From: a virus | Direction: 5' to 3' (one strand) | Virus record (IMG/VR): IMGVR_UViG_3300020195_000423 | Span: 1 to 24,251 of that record | Length of the DNA stretch: 24,251 nucleotides | Part shown: piece by piece, positions 13,569 through 23,273 of the stretch | Numbering within the stretch: the first letter of the stretch is position 1 | How the letters are laid out: every line of letters starts with the position of its first letter | Notes under the pieces: model-generated | Databases searched by the model: none | Told to the model about the DNA's origin: nothing | Seen by the model: the letters and a program-made list of their open reading frames with translations, nothing else | Position numbers and translations under genes: made by a program

Positions 13569-14474
13569 ATGTCAGAGTCCTTCACAACTGAAGAGCTGCT
13601 GTCCGACATAAAGCAGCGTGCAATGGTCCCTACCGACCAGACCACATTTACTTCGTCTGATCTGCTGCGTTTTGCTACAGATGAGCTGCGTATGGCGTTA
13701 CTGCCAACGCTTCTTGCTGAACGTGAGGAATTTTACCTTTCCGAAACAGGCGCAACTCAGTCTATAGTCGCATCGCAGGCTGCGTACCAAATACCGGCGC
13801 GAGCTGTAGGACAAATGCTGCGCGACGTGTTGTTGGTAGACAGTGACAGCAGAGTGTACAATCTTAAGCGTATCGAATATGACGAGATACCCAACTATCA
13901 GTTTTCTGGAACTGGCACTCCCGAATTTTTCTGCTTGCGCAACAACAAAATTGTACTGTTTCCTACACCCAGCACTACAGCTGCGTCTGCCTATGATCTA
14001 CTTACTCCGTACTACACTCGCCCATCAAAACTCATCGAAGTAACTGCTGCGGCGCAAGTCGCGTCGATGGCAGGAAGCACTGTAACGGTAACTTCACTTC
14101 CGTCAACCATAGCTAACGGTGCCTCAATCGACTTTATTCGTGACACAGGTGGGTTTGAATGTCTCGCCATTGATCAGACTATAACTGGTGTGGCAGGAAC
14201 TGTGCTGACATTTGCCAGTGTGCCAACTGATTTAACGGTAGGCGATTGGGTCGCACTTGCTGGCCAGTCCCCTATCCCTCAACTTCCAGCTGAACTACAT
14301 CCATTATTGGCCGAGCGTGTTGCACGCAAAGTTATGAAATCAATCGGCGACATAAACGGCGTCAAGATGTCCGATCAAATAATCGCAGAAATGACAGACG
14401 GCGCATCTAAAATGACAAGCCCGCGTGTTCACGGCGAATCAAAACGAGTCGTAAGCCGAATTTTTTGGCGGTAA
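13569..14474 (+). CDS. Head-tail connector (adaptor) protein
   Basis: The 301-residue product probably forms the ring below the portal. The N-terminal helical part (SFTTEELLSDIKQRAMVP, then SSDLLRFATDELRMALLP) and the C-terminal helical part (PAELHPLLAERVARKVMKSI, ending SKRVVSRIFWR) have the look of podovirus tail-tube A or adaptor proteins, with a beta-rich insertion between (about 150-235). It precedes the large nozzle-like protein, the usual order of these two. GGGAG lies seven bases before the ATG, and only three bases separate it from the previous stop. The assignment is by composition and order. Confidence 0.6.
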   Translation: MSESFTTEELLSDIKQRAMVPTDQTTFTSSDLLRFATDELRMALLPTLLAEREEFYLSETGATQSIVASQAAYQIPARAVGQMLRDVLLVDSDSRVYNLKRIEYDEIPNYQFSGTGTPEFFCLRNNKIVLFPTPSTTAASAYDLLTPYYTRPSKLIEVTAAAQVASMAGSTVTVTSLPSTIANGASIDFIRDTGGFECLAIDQTITGVAGTVLTFASVPTDLTVGDWVALAGQSPIPQLPAELHPLLAERVARKVMKSIGDINGVKMSDQIIAEMTDGASKMTSPRVHGESKRVVSRIFWR

Positions 14475-14477
14475 TAA

Positions 14478-16958
14478 ATGGCACAATCTTTAATTACAAA
14501 GGCCACAGGGCTACACACTCATCCATCTAGTATCAGCTCGGTACCGGATGGAGCACTTGTTGTTGCAGATAACGTAAACATAGATCGCGAGGGATTAATA
14601 ACCCCACGTCGCGGATTTGATCGTCTAGCATTCGGGCTGTCTAACTCTCTTTTTCGTACTAATGTAATATCCACTTATCAATCTGCACTTATCGCGCACT
14701 ACTCCACAAATTTACTTGCGTACTACAGCAATTCTACCGGATGGACTGCTTACTCTGGTACATATAGTCCCGCAGACCCAAACTACAAGGTGAGATTTGC
14801 GCAGTCCAACCAGAACTTGTACTTCACATCATCGTCCGGCCCCAAAAAGCTAGACTCAGTTACTGCAACAGTCAAAGCGTCGGGCGCGGTTCAGGCGTTA
14901 TCTTTAAGTGGTGTTACTACGGGATCTAGTGGGTTTCTTACCCAAGGATTTAAAGTAGCTTATCGCTTATTGTGGTACTACAAGGACGCCAATAACAACT
15001 TCATTTACGGTGCCCCTTCCGAAAGAGCCGTTGTTACAAACATCATCGCCACTGCAGCAAGTAGGGACATTTCGTTATCAGTCACTACCCCTCCAGGAGT
15101 AGATACCACTTGGTTCTACCAGCTGTACCGCTCCGCCGAATATCCAGAAGAAGGAACCGAACCTAACGACGAGCTGCAGCTTGTGTTTGAGGCCGCTTAT
15201 GTTTCTGGCGCAACATTTACTATCGTAGACAACACGCCGGACGATTTGCGCGGAGCCACGATTTATACAGCGTCTTCACAGGAAGGTATCGTAGCCGCAA
15301 ATACACAGCCCCCACTTGCAACCGATATTGCTGTATTCAAGGGCGCTATGTTCTATGCCAACGTTACAAGCAAACACAGAATGTTCATATCACTTCTCGC
15401 AGTTGGCGGTTCATCGGGTCTAGCTGCGGACGATACTGTTACATTAGCCGGTACCACATATACAGCAAAGGCATCGGAGACTGTAGGGTCTGGATTCTTT
15501 CAGGTGACTACATCAGGAAGTGCGTCACAGAATATCTCTGACACGGCCAGAAGTCTTGTAAAAGTTATCAATCAATATTCGTCTAATACATCTATTTACG
15601 CTTACTATAGGTCCGGCCCCGATGATCTACCAGGCAAGATTCTACTAGAAGCCCGCGAAGTCGGAGCAGATGCCTTTTACGCCATCAGCTCCAGAGCGAC
15701 GTGCTGGTCCCCAAGACTTCCTACATCGGGTACCTCCATTGTGTCTTCTAATGACCGCTATAAGCACGGCGTGTTCTTCAGCAAAGCCCTACAGCCGGAG
15801 TCTGTACCGATCAGTAACTTCTTCCTAATCGGATCAGCCGACAAGGAGATCGTGCGTATTATTCCGTTACGTGACTCCCTGTTTGTTTTAAAAGAGGACG
15901 GCATATTCCGCGTGTCCGGCGAAGCAGGCTCGTTTCGTGTTGACCCGTTTGATAGCACCGCAAAGATCATCGGAGCAGACACAGCAGTTACGCTAAACAA
16001 TCAGATTTATTGCCTGACAGACCAAGGTGTCGTGTCAATTACCGAAACTGGCGTATCAGTAATTTCACGACCAATCGAAAAAACGCTGCTGGAAGTTTTC
16101 GGAATCAGTCTTGCCGATGTTAAGGCGTATAGCTTTGCTGTTGGATACGAGACGGAACGAAAATACATCCTATCTACCATTACTACTGTAGGGGATACAT
16201 CGGCGTCTCAACAGTTTGTTTTTAACACGTTTACAAATACCTGGACTCGGTGGACCATTTCGTCAACATGCATGGTAGTTAATGGAGAAGATGACAAGCT
16301 GTATGTTGGCGACAGTGCGTCTAACTTCGTCAACAAAGAGCTGAAAAACTACACTTTCCGCGACCACGTAGATTACGGGCTTTCGTCTACTATCAGCGCA
16401 TACGACTCCGCCACTAAAACCATTACTCTATCCAACAGTGACCAGGTAGATGTTGGGGACGTCGTGTATCAATCCACATCAATATACGCGGTGGTATCTG
16501 CCAGAGATTCTGTAGCAGGAACTGTAACAGTGTCAATCGACGCCCCATTTACAGCAGCAGCTGCAACCATTTACAAAGCCATAGACTGCAAGATTAAGTG
16601 GGTACCTATCACAGGCGGAAATCCTGGCGAGCTGAAGCACTTTCGCGAATCCAGCCTATTGTTCAACACAGATTTCGTGGAAACAGCCGAGATCCTATTT
16701 AGCTCTGAGCTGTCGGCGTCCACCAACATCGTTACCCTTACCGGTACTGCCGTTGGCCTGTGGGGGTTATTTGGTTGGGGAGATGTGCCGTGGGGTGGCT
16801 CACAGAAAGCGCGTCCTATACGTACTTACGTCCCACAGCAGAAGCAGCGGTGTACGCAGCTGAGTATAGAGTTCAACCACCAGATAGGCTACTCCAGTTT
16901 CGAGCTGGCTGGTATTTCTGTCGTCTGGAACGCAGGCACAGAAAAGATCATGAGATAA
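14478..16958 (+). CDS. Tail nozzle / tubular protein B-like virion protein
   Basis: The 826-residue, mainly beta protein starts with the typical LHTHPSSISSVPDGALVVAD and NVNIDREGLITPRRGFDR (about residues 12-48), a pattern I associate with nozzle-type beta-propeller proteins at the tail tip of podoviruses. Repeated propeller-like strands follow, for example LFRTNVISTYQSALIAHYS and LRDSLFVLKEDGIFRVSGE. Residues about 310-390 are an inserted module (DDTVTLAGTTYTAKASETVG) similar to one in the protein at 9808. The gene begins three bases behind the adaptor and is followed after one base by the next gene, so all three are co-translated closely. Its likely role is closing the tail and guiding DNA exit. 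Confidence 0.75.
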   Translation: MAQSLITKATGLHTHPSSISSVPDGALVVADNVNIDREGLITPRRGFDRLAFGLSNSLFRTNVISTYQSALIAHYSTNLLAYYSNSTGWTAYSGTYSPADPNYKVRFAQSNQNLYFTSSSGPKKLDSVTATVKASGAVQALSLSGVTTGSSGFLTQGFKVAYRLLWYYKDANNNFIYGAPSERAVVTNIIATAASRDISLSVTTPPGVDTTWFYQLYRSAEYPEEGTEPNDELQLVFEAAYVSGATFTIVDNTPDDLRGATIYTASSQEGIVAANTQPPLATDIAVFKGAMFYANVTSKHRMFISLLAVGGSSGLAADDTVTLAGTTYTAKASETVGSGFFQVTTSGSASQNISDTARSLVKVINQYSSNTSIYAYYRSGPDDLPGKILLEAREVGADAFYAISSRATCWSPRLPTSGTSIVSSNDRYKHGVFFSKALQPESVPISNFFLIGSADKEIVRIIPLRDSLFVLKEDGIFRVSGEAGSFRVDPFDSTAKIIGADTAVTLNNQIYCLTDQGVVSITETGVSVISRPIEKTLLEVFGISLADVKAYSFAVGYETERKYILSTITTVGDTSASQQFVFNTFTNTWTRWTISSTCMVVNGEDDKLYVGDSASNFVNKELKNYTFRDHVDYGLSSTISAYDSATKTITLSNSDQVDVGDVVYQSTSIYAVVSARDSVAGTVTVSIDAPFTAAAATIYKAIDCKIKWVPITGGNPGELKHFRESSLLFNTDFVETAEILFSSELSASTNIVTLTGTAVGLWGLFGWGDVPWGGSQKARPIRTYVPQQKQRCTQLSIEFNHQIGYSSFELAGISVVWNAGTEKIMR

Positions 16959-16959
16959 T

Positions 16960-17559
16960 ATGGCAGCATTACCACCACTAAAACGTATTACCGCCGAAGA
17001 TTTCTCGGAGCAGATAAGCTGGATAGCCAAGCTACTGCAGCCGCTTAACGTGTTCTTTGACTCTGTTTATTCGGCGTTAAACAAGAACCTGACATTCGCC
17101 GACAACTTTAAGGCAATGGTAAAAACGGTTGTTGTTGATAATACGCAGGCCACATTTACGCCCATTAAAATATCGTCCACTATCGGACGTCCTGCTGGTG
17201 TGTGGGCAGTCAGCGTAAGAGATCGTGCAGGTAATTCGCAGGTTCTAGGCGGCGGCGGGACAGTTAGCTGGGGATACGAGAACGGCCAGATTCTGATAAA
17301 CGCTATAAGTGGGCTAACTACGCTCTCCAGCGGTACTACTACCAACACAAGCGCGACTCTATCCAACGTCACCAACGCTAATCATCTTCTTATCGGTCAG
17401 TCAGTTGCAGGTACCGGAATACCGACAAATACAAAAATATCATCAATTTCAGGGTCTTCCGTCATTATGACAAACGCGGCCACTGCATCGGCATCAGGGG
17501 TTTTACTGGTATTTAGTGGTAAATCGTATGATCTGACTTTCATCGCCGTCGCTGGTTAA
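16960..17559 (+). CDS. Tail-associated structural protein (putative)
   Basis: The 199-residue product begins with a helical segment (ITAEDFSEQISWIAKLLQPL, then FFDSVYSALNKNLTFADNFKAMVK), followed by beta-rich domains with many Gly, Ser and Thr (about 60-199). I recall similar proteins beside nozzle genes in other podoviruses, but no function for them. The start is one base behind the nozzle stop. The helical start and beta-rich end would suit a short tail appendage or plug. Its stop codon TAA lies inside the third copy of the late-leader element. Confidence 0.6.
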   Translation: MAALPPLKRITAEDFSEQISWIAKLLQPLNVFFDSVYSALNKNLTFADNFKAMVKTVVVDNTQATFTPIKISSTIGRPAGVWAVSVRDRAGNSQVLGGGGTVSWGYENGQILINAISGLTTLSSGTTTNTSATLSNVTNANHLLIGQSVAGTGIPTNTKISSISGSSVIMTNAATASASGVLLVFSGKSYDLTFIAVAG

Positions 17560-17577
17560 TCAGTATAAGTAGAGGAG
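17556..17577 (+). repeat. Late-leader element, copy 3
   Basis: This copy reads TTAATCAGTAT, one base, AGTAGAGGAG and begins on the stop codon of the gene before. It has the same order of blocks as copies 1 and 2 but is one base shorter between AGTAT and AGTAG, with an extra A before GGAG. It lacks the -10-like bases seen before the other copies. The GGAG end is the ribosome binding site of the gene at 17582. Confidence 0.45.
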
Positions 17578-17581
17578 TTTT

Positions 17582-19090
17582 ATGGCTTTCTTACCAATGT
17601 CCCAGCAAGAACTGGACGCACAAAAAGCAAAAGATCAGGCTGGAGGCTCCCAGACCCAAGAACAAACACTATCGTCTGGTAGTGGGTTTGCTGCGGGTAC
17701 TGGTGCAGGCGGACAGGCTGCTGGTAAATCTGCGCCTGCTACTGGTGGATTCACCAACCTCCAAGACTATCTAGGTGCTAACGAGGGCGAGAATGCTGTA
17801 AATACGGCTGCAGCTGCCGGTAATAACGTAAGAGAGTCAGTAGATAAATTCAAATCCTCTGCTGCAGATGCAATTACCGATGTAAGTGGAAGAGCCTCGG
17901 GCGCTACTATACGAGACGATGCCGATGCAAGAGAAAAAACCAAGGGTGATATAGCAGGTGCTATCAACAACAACGCTTCACGCACTAAAATAGATTATAG
18001 TCGCAGCACCTATTCAGGCCCTTCAGAGGATTCAGCAGCAGACGACTACACATCTGCAGTAACTGGAGACTACAATAAGGCTACAGCGAAAGTTGAAGCA
18101 CTGAAGTCTTTTGGCGGTCGCGGTGAAATTTTAAAAGAAGTATATTCTAAGCCCAATCGTTCCTACGACAAAGGTGAGCGAAGACTAGATAACTTCATTC
18201 TCGGTTCGTCCGCTGCCGGTAAGAACATGCTTGATGATCAGGCACTAGCCAACGCTAATTTAAGCGTTACTAGAGACGAAGGACTTGCAGATTCGGTTTC
18301 TGCGGTAAAACGGGCAATCGACACATCGCAGGCTACTAATAACTCGTGGAACAGTATGTTGGGAACTGGCGCAGATGCGTCTAAGGCAGCACACAAGACT
18401 GCAACCGAAGGTGCTACAGCTGCCAACGCAAAGGCAGCAGCCGATTTCACTAAACTGGAATCAGACCTGAGCACTACTCCAGGACAGATAAGTTTCTTAG
18501 CAAATCAGATTCTTAGTACTCTTCCTGACACAATGGACGCACCTCAGCAAGCATTCGGTCAAGCACAGGCAATGGTCGAAAAGGGCTTTGATTTCTCACA
18601 AATTCTCAGCAACGCCACACCCAAGTTAGCATCTGCATCTACCCTTATGACGGCCCCGGAGAGTGCAAACTATGCGGCGCTACAGAGTTATTTGGGCGGT
18701 GAGGGATGGGATGCTGGATTTAATCCCGACGCGGAAAAGGGAATTCAATCTTATACTCCAGACGCAGCCGCTATACGTGGATTGGCAGACGCAGAAACCG
18801 CGCGCTACAGTGAGGAGAGTCGTATCGAAAACCAGGCTCGAAGGGCACAATGGGCTGCAGAACGTGCGGAAGAAAGACGTAGAGCTGCTGAGTTGCGTAA
18901 GATATTTGACGACGCTGTAAAAGGAATCTTCCCCGAACCATCCAAAACTAATAACATTTTAATGTCTCAAGAAGACGCAGAAGCGGCGAGAGAGAGATAT
19001 GCATATAGACCACCACCACCACCACCCCCAGAAAGTAATGTTGACTTAACTGTTGGCGGCTATAACCCGTATAACCCGATTTTACCCTAA
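17582..19090 (+). CDS. Candidate internal virion (ejection) protein 1
   Basis: The 502-residue product is Ala/Gly/Ser-rich at the start (residues 15-60), then helical with many charged residues. FTNLQDYLGANEGENAV (57-73) is a motif I recall from similar phage virion proteins. Later parts include a basic, strongly helical stretch (about 415-445, with AAERAEERRRAAELRKI) and a run of seven prolines near 477-483. No enzyme domain is visible, such as a transglycosylase or lysozyme. GAGGAG six bases before the ATG is a good binding site. It opens a group of four large proteins that resemble ejected core proteins by size, composition and order after the tail genes; that role is inferred. Confidence 0.6.
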   Translation: MAFLPMSQQELDAQKAKDQAGGSQTQEQTLSSGSGFAAGTGAGGQAAGKSAPATGGFTNLQDYLGANEGENAVNTAAAAGNNVRESVDKFKSSAADAITDVSGRASGATIRDDADAREKTKGDIAGAINNNASRTKIDYSRSTYSGPSEDSAADDYTSAVTGDYNKATAKVEALKSFGGRGEILKEVYSKPNRSYDKGERRLDNFILGSSAAGKNMLDDQALANANLSVTRDEGLADSVSAVKRAIDTSQATNNSWNSMLGTGADASKAAHKTATEGATAANAKAAADFTKLESDLSTTPGQISFLANQILSTLPDTMDAPQQAFGQAQAMVEKGFDFSQILSNATPKLASASTLMTAPESANYAALQSYLGGEGWDAGFNPDAEKGIQSYTPDAAAIRGLADAETARYSEESRIENQARRAQWAAERAEERRRAAELRKIFDDAVKGIFPEPSKTNNILMSQEDAEAARERYAYRPPPPPPPESNVDLTVGGYNPYNPILP

Positions 19091-19131
19091 AGAATAATGA
19101 TCAAGCAACTTCTTATACACGGAGAATCTGT

Positions 19132-20163
19132 ATGGCTGGAATAATGGACGCAGCTGATGGAGTGCTGTTTGGCGGTGCCAACAAAAATAAAGCACAGGAT
19201 AAATTAGAAGAAGCACGTCGCCTGTACGGAGATCTCCCGTTACCAGAACTGGAGAGATTACTGCTACAGGGCGACACCTACGTAGGAGACGTGACCGCCC
19301 CAGTTATTGACGCACCCGAAAGGCTTCAGGCACATACCGTTGAAGCAGCTACGCAGGGTAACACTGAGATGAGCAACATCAGCGTCGATCCTCGTCTTAA
19401 GGCCGCCCAGCTTAACGCCCTCAGCCAGATGCAGGAAATAGGCAGCAACGGTGGTATGAATCTCGCTGATAAAGCAAATCTATCTCGAATTCAATCCGAG
19501 ACATCTCAAGCAGACAGAGGCAGGCGCGATGCCGTGCTTCAGAATATGAATGCACGAGGTATGGGCGGGTCTGGTGCAGAGTTAATGGCACAGCTTCAGA
19601 GTTCACAGGCCGCTACAGATAGAAGTTCTCAGGCAGGATTAGATGTCGCCGCTCAGGCACAATCAAGAGCACTACAGGCTATGATGCAAAGTGGACAGAT
19701 GGGCGGAGAAATGCGCGGACAAGAATTTGGTGAGCAGGCCAAAATAGCTTCCGCACAAGATGCCATTAACAACTTTAATACCGGAACCACAAACAACACA
19801 CGCCAATTCAATGCAGGACAGCAAACGGGAGCTGATAAATTCAACATTGGTAACGCCTATGATGCCACCAAGACAAACGCAGCCACTGGATTTAACGCAG
19901 CATTGAGTAACAGAGATGTGAGGCAGAATGTATCCAACTCTGGTACATCGGCGGCCAACGCGTCTCAACAGTATAACGTGACAGCACTACCTCAGAAGAA
20001 TTTCGACAACGCGAAATCCAAGGTTGACGGACAGGTAGATATTATTTCTAAGCAGGCCGATCTATTACAGAAAGAGTTCGACACCGAAGAAACCAAGAGA
20101 GGCGTGGTTAAAGGCGCTATAATAGGAGCTGGTACCAAGGCAGCAACGGGGGGAATGGGATGA
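19132..20163 (+). CDS. Candidate internal virion (ejection) protein 2
   Basis: The 343-residue product is rich in Ala, Gln, Asn and Met, with long helical stretches: KAQDKLEEARRLYGDLPLPE near 20-39 and a central Gln/Met/Ala-rich part (about 130-205). An Asn/Thr/Gly-rich region (about 215-285) follows, then a helix and a small-residue tail (GAIIGAGTKAATGGMG) that could insert into a membrane. Such composition is common in proteins that leave the capsid with DNA. It overlaps the next gene as ATGA. ACGGAGA before the ATG is a moderate binding site. No catalytic motif is seen. Confidence 0.6.
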   Translation: MAGIMDAADGVLFGGANKNKAQDKLEEARRLYGDLPLPELERLLLQGDTYVGDVTAPVIDAPERLQAHTVEAATQGNTEMSNISVDPRLKAAQLNALSQMQEIGSNGGMNLADKANLSRIQSETSQADRGRRDAVLQNMNARGMGGSGAELMAQLQSSQAATDRSSQAGLDVAAQAQSRALQAMMQSGQMGGEMRGQEFGEQAKIASAQDAINNFNTGTTNNTRQFNAGQQTGADKFNIGNAYDATKTNAATGFNAALSNRDVRQNVSNSGTSAANASQQYNVTALPQKNFDNAKSKVDGQVDIISKQADLLQKEFDTEETKRGVVKGAIIGAGTKAATGGMG

Positions 20164-21665
20164 GCGAATATGACCAATATGACGATGAAGAACAGGACGA
20201 TGAGAGTCTAGGTATGCCTGCGTTAGTTCCTGCTCGCCTTCCCGCAGGCGCACCACCTAAACCTACAGGTAGTTCGACTTACACACCAAAAGGCCCGACC
20301 ACGTTAAGTGATGAAGAGTTGGCTTTAGTTCGCGGCAAGATTGCAGAACGCTACACCAATCCGGCTGATTACGACTCGTCTGTAAAGGCAGCTGAATCCT
20401 CAGCCAGAAACAAAACTACCATGTCGCACCTAGCCGAAGGACTGGAGAGTGTTGCAAGTGCTGGCGCTATCGCAAGAGGACACAAAGTAAATAGCGCGGG
20501 CTGGGAATCTTTTAGACAGGGTTTGAGCGAACCTGCAGTCAATGCACGTAAAGATGCAGAGACTAGTCGGAAAAGAGACGAGGCCATGCGTCCAAGCGAT
20601 CCAGGAAGCCCCGAGTCGCAACGAGCACGCGAGTTATGGGGAGCAGTATATAAAGAAGCTTACGGCGGTAAATTACCGGCTGGGTTTGAGGGACTGTCTG
20701 CGGCTGACCTATCTAAGGGCAATAAGTCTGTGGACAGCATGCTTCGTGGTGTGCGTGAGCAAGATAAGATGGGATTCCAGGATCAGCAAGCTGGCAGGAA
20801 GATAGATGCCACAACTGCAGCCAACACCATTAAGGAAAACAAGACAGATGCAAGAGCGGCTGAGTCGCGCGCGCTAACTGGAAAAATGCATAAGGAGCGC
20901 ATAGACCAAAAAGGCGACATAGACGCAAAAAACCGAGCAATAGGAATCGCAGAAATCGCCGTCAAAGGCTATATGCCAGCAGATCCAAACTCATTCAGAA
21001 TGCAACCAACTGAGGCAAAAAAACTCAGAGATGTGCAAGCAGTGAACTTAGATATTAACGCTGGATTAAATACCCTTGAGGGTCTGTACGAAAATAACGA
21101 CGGCCTCGACATTCTACCAACAGAGAAGAGAGATTTGGCCGCTGCAGTTGCTGCCAGATTGTTTATTCGTGTAGGTACCTCGGATGTTCGCGGTGCTCTC
21201 CAAAAAGCCGAGATTGATTTCGTTTCTAAGTACATGCCAGAGGGAACTAGTGAGGCAGCCGTTAAAGATAATCTATCGTCTCTGTTTCAGAAGTGGAACT
21301 CATCCGGTTCCGAGGGCGCCGCAGCCCAGAGTATGTTTATGAACAGGTTACGTGCTCTTCGCGCAGGCACTAACGACAACTTTAACAACTTAATCAAAAC
21401 TTACAATTTAGTACCAAATCCAGACGATGTGATGGAGGTTGACGACAGAGGATTTACTAAGGAACTAGAAGGCGGACAAAAATCAGCCGCAAAATCAGCA
21501 ACGCCAGGTACTCCCAGCAGCATCAAGAAAACTAACGCCGCTGTATCGGCCTACATCAATAAAAATATGGAAGCCCTCAAGCAGGCCGGTATTGATCCGT
21601 CAAACTTAGCTGCAGTTAAAGCGGCGCTAAAGAAATCAAATCCGAACTTCTTATTCGAGGATTAA
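20160..21665 (+). CDS. Candidate internal virion (ejection) protein 3
   Basis: The 501-residue product starts with an acidic, then Pro-rich stretch (residues 1-50). The middle is a long charged helical region (about 80-290) and the end is a compact helical part (ISAYIN-like segment and LKQAGIDPSNLAAVKAAL near 475-492). No membrane segment and no enzyme motif can be seen. Start overlaps the previous stop as ATGA, and the stop directly abuts the next ATG, so the three large genes are coupled. The conserved look of the 280-430 part suggests a folded domain rather than simple filler. Its role is inferred from the cassette. Confidence 0.6.
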   Translation: MSEYDQYDDEEQDDESLGMPALVPARLPAGAPPKPTGSSTYTPKGPTTLSDEELALVRGKIAERYTNPADYDSSVKAAESSARNKTTMSHLAEGLESVASAGAIARGHKVNSAGWESFRQGLSEPAVNARKDAETSRKRDEAMRPSDPGSPESQRARELWGAVYKEAYGGKLPAGFEGLSAADLSKGNKSVDSMLRGVREQDKMGFQDQQAGRKIDATTAANTIKENKTDARAAESRALTGKMHKERIDQKGDIDAKNRAIGIAEIAVKGYMPADPNSFRMQPTEAKKLRDVQAVNLDINAGLNTLEGLYENNDGLDILPTEKRDLAAAVAARLFIRVGTSDVRGALQKAEIDFVSKYMPEGTSEAAVKDNLSSLFQKWNSSGSEGAAAQSMFMNRLRALRAGTNDNFNNLIKTYNLVPNPDDVMEVDDRGFTKELEGGQKSAAKSATPGTPSSIKKTNAAVSAYINKNMEALKQAGIDPSNLAAVKAALKKSNPNFLFED

Positions 21666-23273
21666 ATGTCAGAATTTAAACTGCCACCTATGGACGACGA
21701 TGAAGTCGATGCTATGGCGCTCCCTCCGATGGATGATGAGCCACCAGCCGCCGAACCTGAAAAGGGTTATGGGCTGAAGGATCTTGGCAAAGACGTAATT
21801 GACGCTGTTCCATTCCTACCCAACGACATGGATTTTGGCGGGGCACTTGATGCGTTCTCGTCTAGTATGTCTAATATCCCTCTCGTATCTCCTGCTATCC
21901 GCAACACAGGAAAGAGCATGGTCGCCGGTTCGCAGGCGCTAAAAGATCGTGTTCTTGGTAAGGAGAAGGATCTTGGCGCAGCATTCGGTAAACGTTTAAA
22001 CGAATATGACGACAGAGAAGAATCCCAAGAGAAAATCGACGCAGGCAAAAGAAAAAATCATCCCACAGCAGCTTTAATGGGGTCCGTAGCACAGATGGGG
22101 GTTATGCCAGCTACTGCTGTTAAAGCAGGAGCAACGCTGGGAAGTAAGGTACTGGCTGGTGGTGTAAACACAGGTATTACTGCTTCGGCGGCATACGCGG
22201 ATGCTATTGGCAGGGGCGCGTCCAACGAGGAGGCCATGACAGCGGCTAAGTCTGCAGCTGCATTTTCTGGTATTCTAAGTTCGTTACCTCCTGCAGTACA
22301 CGCGGCCAAGACTGTTGGAGCAGGCGCTAAACAATTTGCCAGAAACCGCGCAATTAAATCACTAGATCCTATTTTATCTCAGCAAGAATTACTCAACAAC
22401 AAAGGCATTACCGATAAGCTTGCCGATGAGTTACTGGATAGCGGAGTAGTAAAGTTTGGTTCGTCTGTCGATGGGATGTTACCACGTGTAGAAAAGGTGC
22501 TAGGTGATAAGGGGCGACGCATAGGCGCAATTCGCGACGAGGCCGACAAGGTAATAAACGCTAACCAAAGCGAGAAGATAGATTTGGGCCGCCTGTTAAA
22601 AAAGGCAGATATTCAGCAGGGACTCGCATCCGATTCTAACCTTCCAGCTCAGCGGGCAGCCCGTGCTTATACAAAAAATGCAGAGGCATTCAACAATACG
22701 CCACGACGAAATATCGAGCAGGTTCAGCAGGAAATAGAATCCTTAAACCAGCAGATCCCGTTCAAACAGGCGTATGCCGAAAGATCACCTGATAAGCAGA
22801 TATTGACTGACTTACGTGCAGACCTTCAGGAGGGAGTTAGTGACAAGATCTCTTCCTTGCTGCCAGAACGTGCTGCCGAATATAAACAGAATATGAGTTC
22901 GTTCCCACTATTTAAGGGCGCAGAAGAAATACTCTCAAAATCATCGGCCAGACAGGCACGCAACGGAGATTTTGGATTTAGGGATTTGATGGCGGCAGGT
23001 ATTCCTAAAGGTGGGGACGCTGCTGGGTCGCTTACAGCTATTGCGTCTAAGCTTGCACGCGAACGCGGTAATTCGTCGCTGGCTGCGTCGTCTAACATGG
23101 TGGCTAAGGTTCTTGGGAGCGATCCTTCTAAACTAGGACCGTTCGCATCTATTCTACAAAAAGCATCAGAACGTGGGCCGCTAGGCGTTCTGACTGCGCA
23201 CAAAATACTGATGAAAGAGGACGAGCAGTACAGATCTATGGTTGGCACGTTACCGGAGATGGGCGATGAATGA
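21666..23273 (+). CDS. Candidate internal virion (ejection) protein 4, membrane-active
   Basis: The 535-residue product begins with acidic, Pro-rich repeats (residues 1-30, PPMDDDE and PPMDDE). Residues about 132-225 are a long stretch rich in Ala, Gly and Ser with few charges (such as VAQMGVMPATAVKAGATLGS), which could insert into or cross a membrane, as ejected proteins do to guide DNA through the cell envelope. The rest is helical and charged, with a coiled-coil-like part near 355-370 (RRNIEQVQQEIESLNQQIPF). The gene starts directly behind the previous stop; GAGG lies seven to eight bases before. Its end overlaps the next gene by eight bases. No peptidoglycan-cleaving motif is visible. Confidence 0.6.
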   Translation: MSEFKLPPMDDDEVDAMALPPMDDEPPAAEPEKGYGLKDLGKDVIDAVPFLPNDMDFGGALDAFSSSMSNIPLVSPAIRNTGKSMVAGSQALKDRVLGKEKDLGAAFGKRLNEYDDREESQEKIDAGKRKNHPTAALMGSVAQMGVMPATAVKAGATLGSKVLAGGVNTGITASAAYADAIGRGASNEEAMTAAKSAAAFSGILSSLPPAVHAAKTVGAGAKQFARNRAIKSLDPILSQQELLNNKGITDKLADELLDSGVVKFGSSVDGMLPRVEKVLGDKGRRIGAIRDEADKVINANQSEKIDLGRLLKKADIQQGLASDSNLPAQRAARAYTKNAEAFNNTPRRNIEQVQQEIESLNQQIPFKQAYAERSPDKQILTDLRADLQEGVSDKISSLLPERAAEYKQNMSSFPLFKGAEEILSKSSARQARNGDFGFRDLMAAGIPKGGDAAGSLTAIASKLARERGNSSLAASSNMVAKVLGSDPSKLGPFASILQKASERGPLGVLTAHKILMKEDEQYRSMVGTLPEMGDE

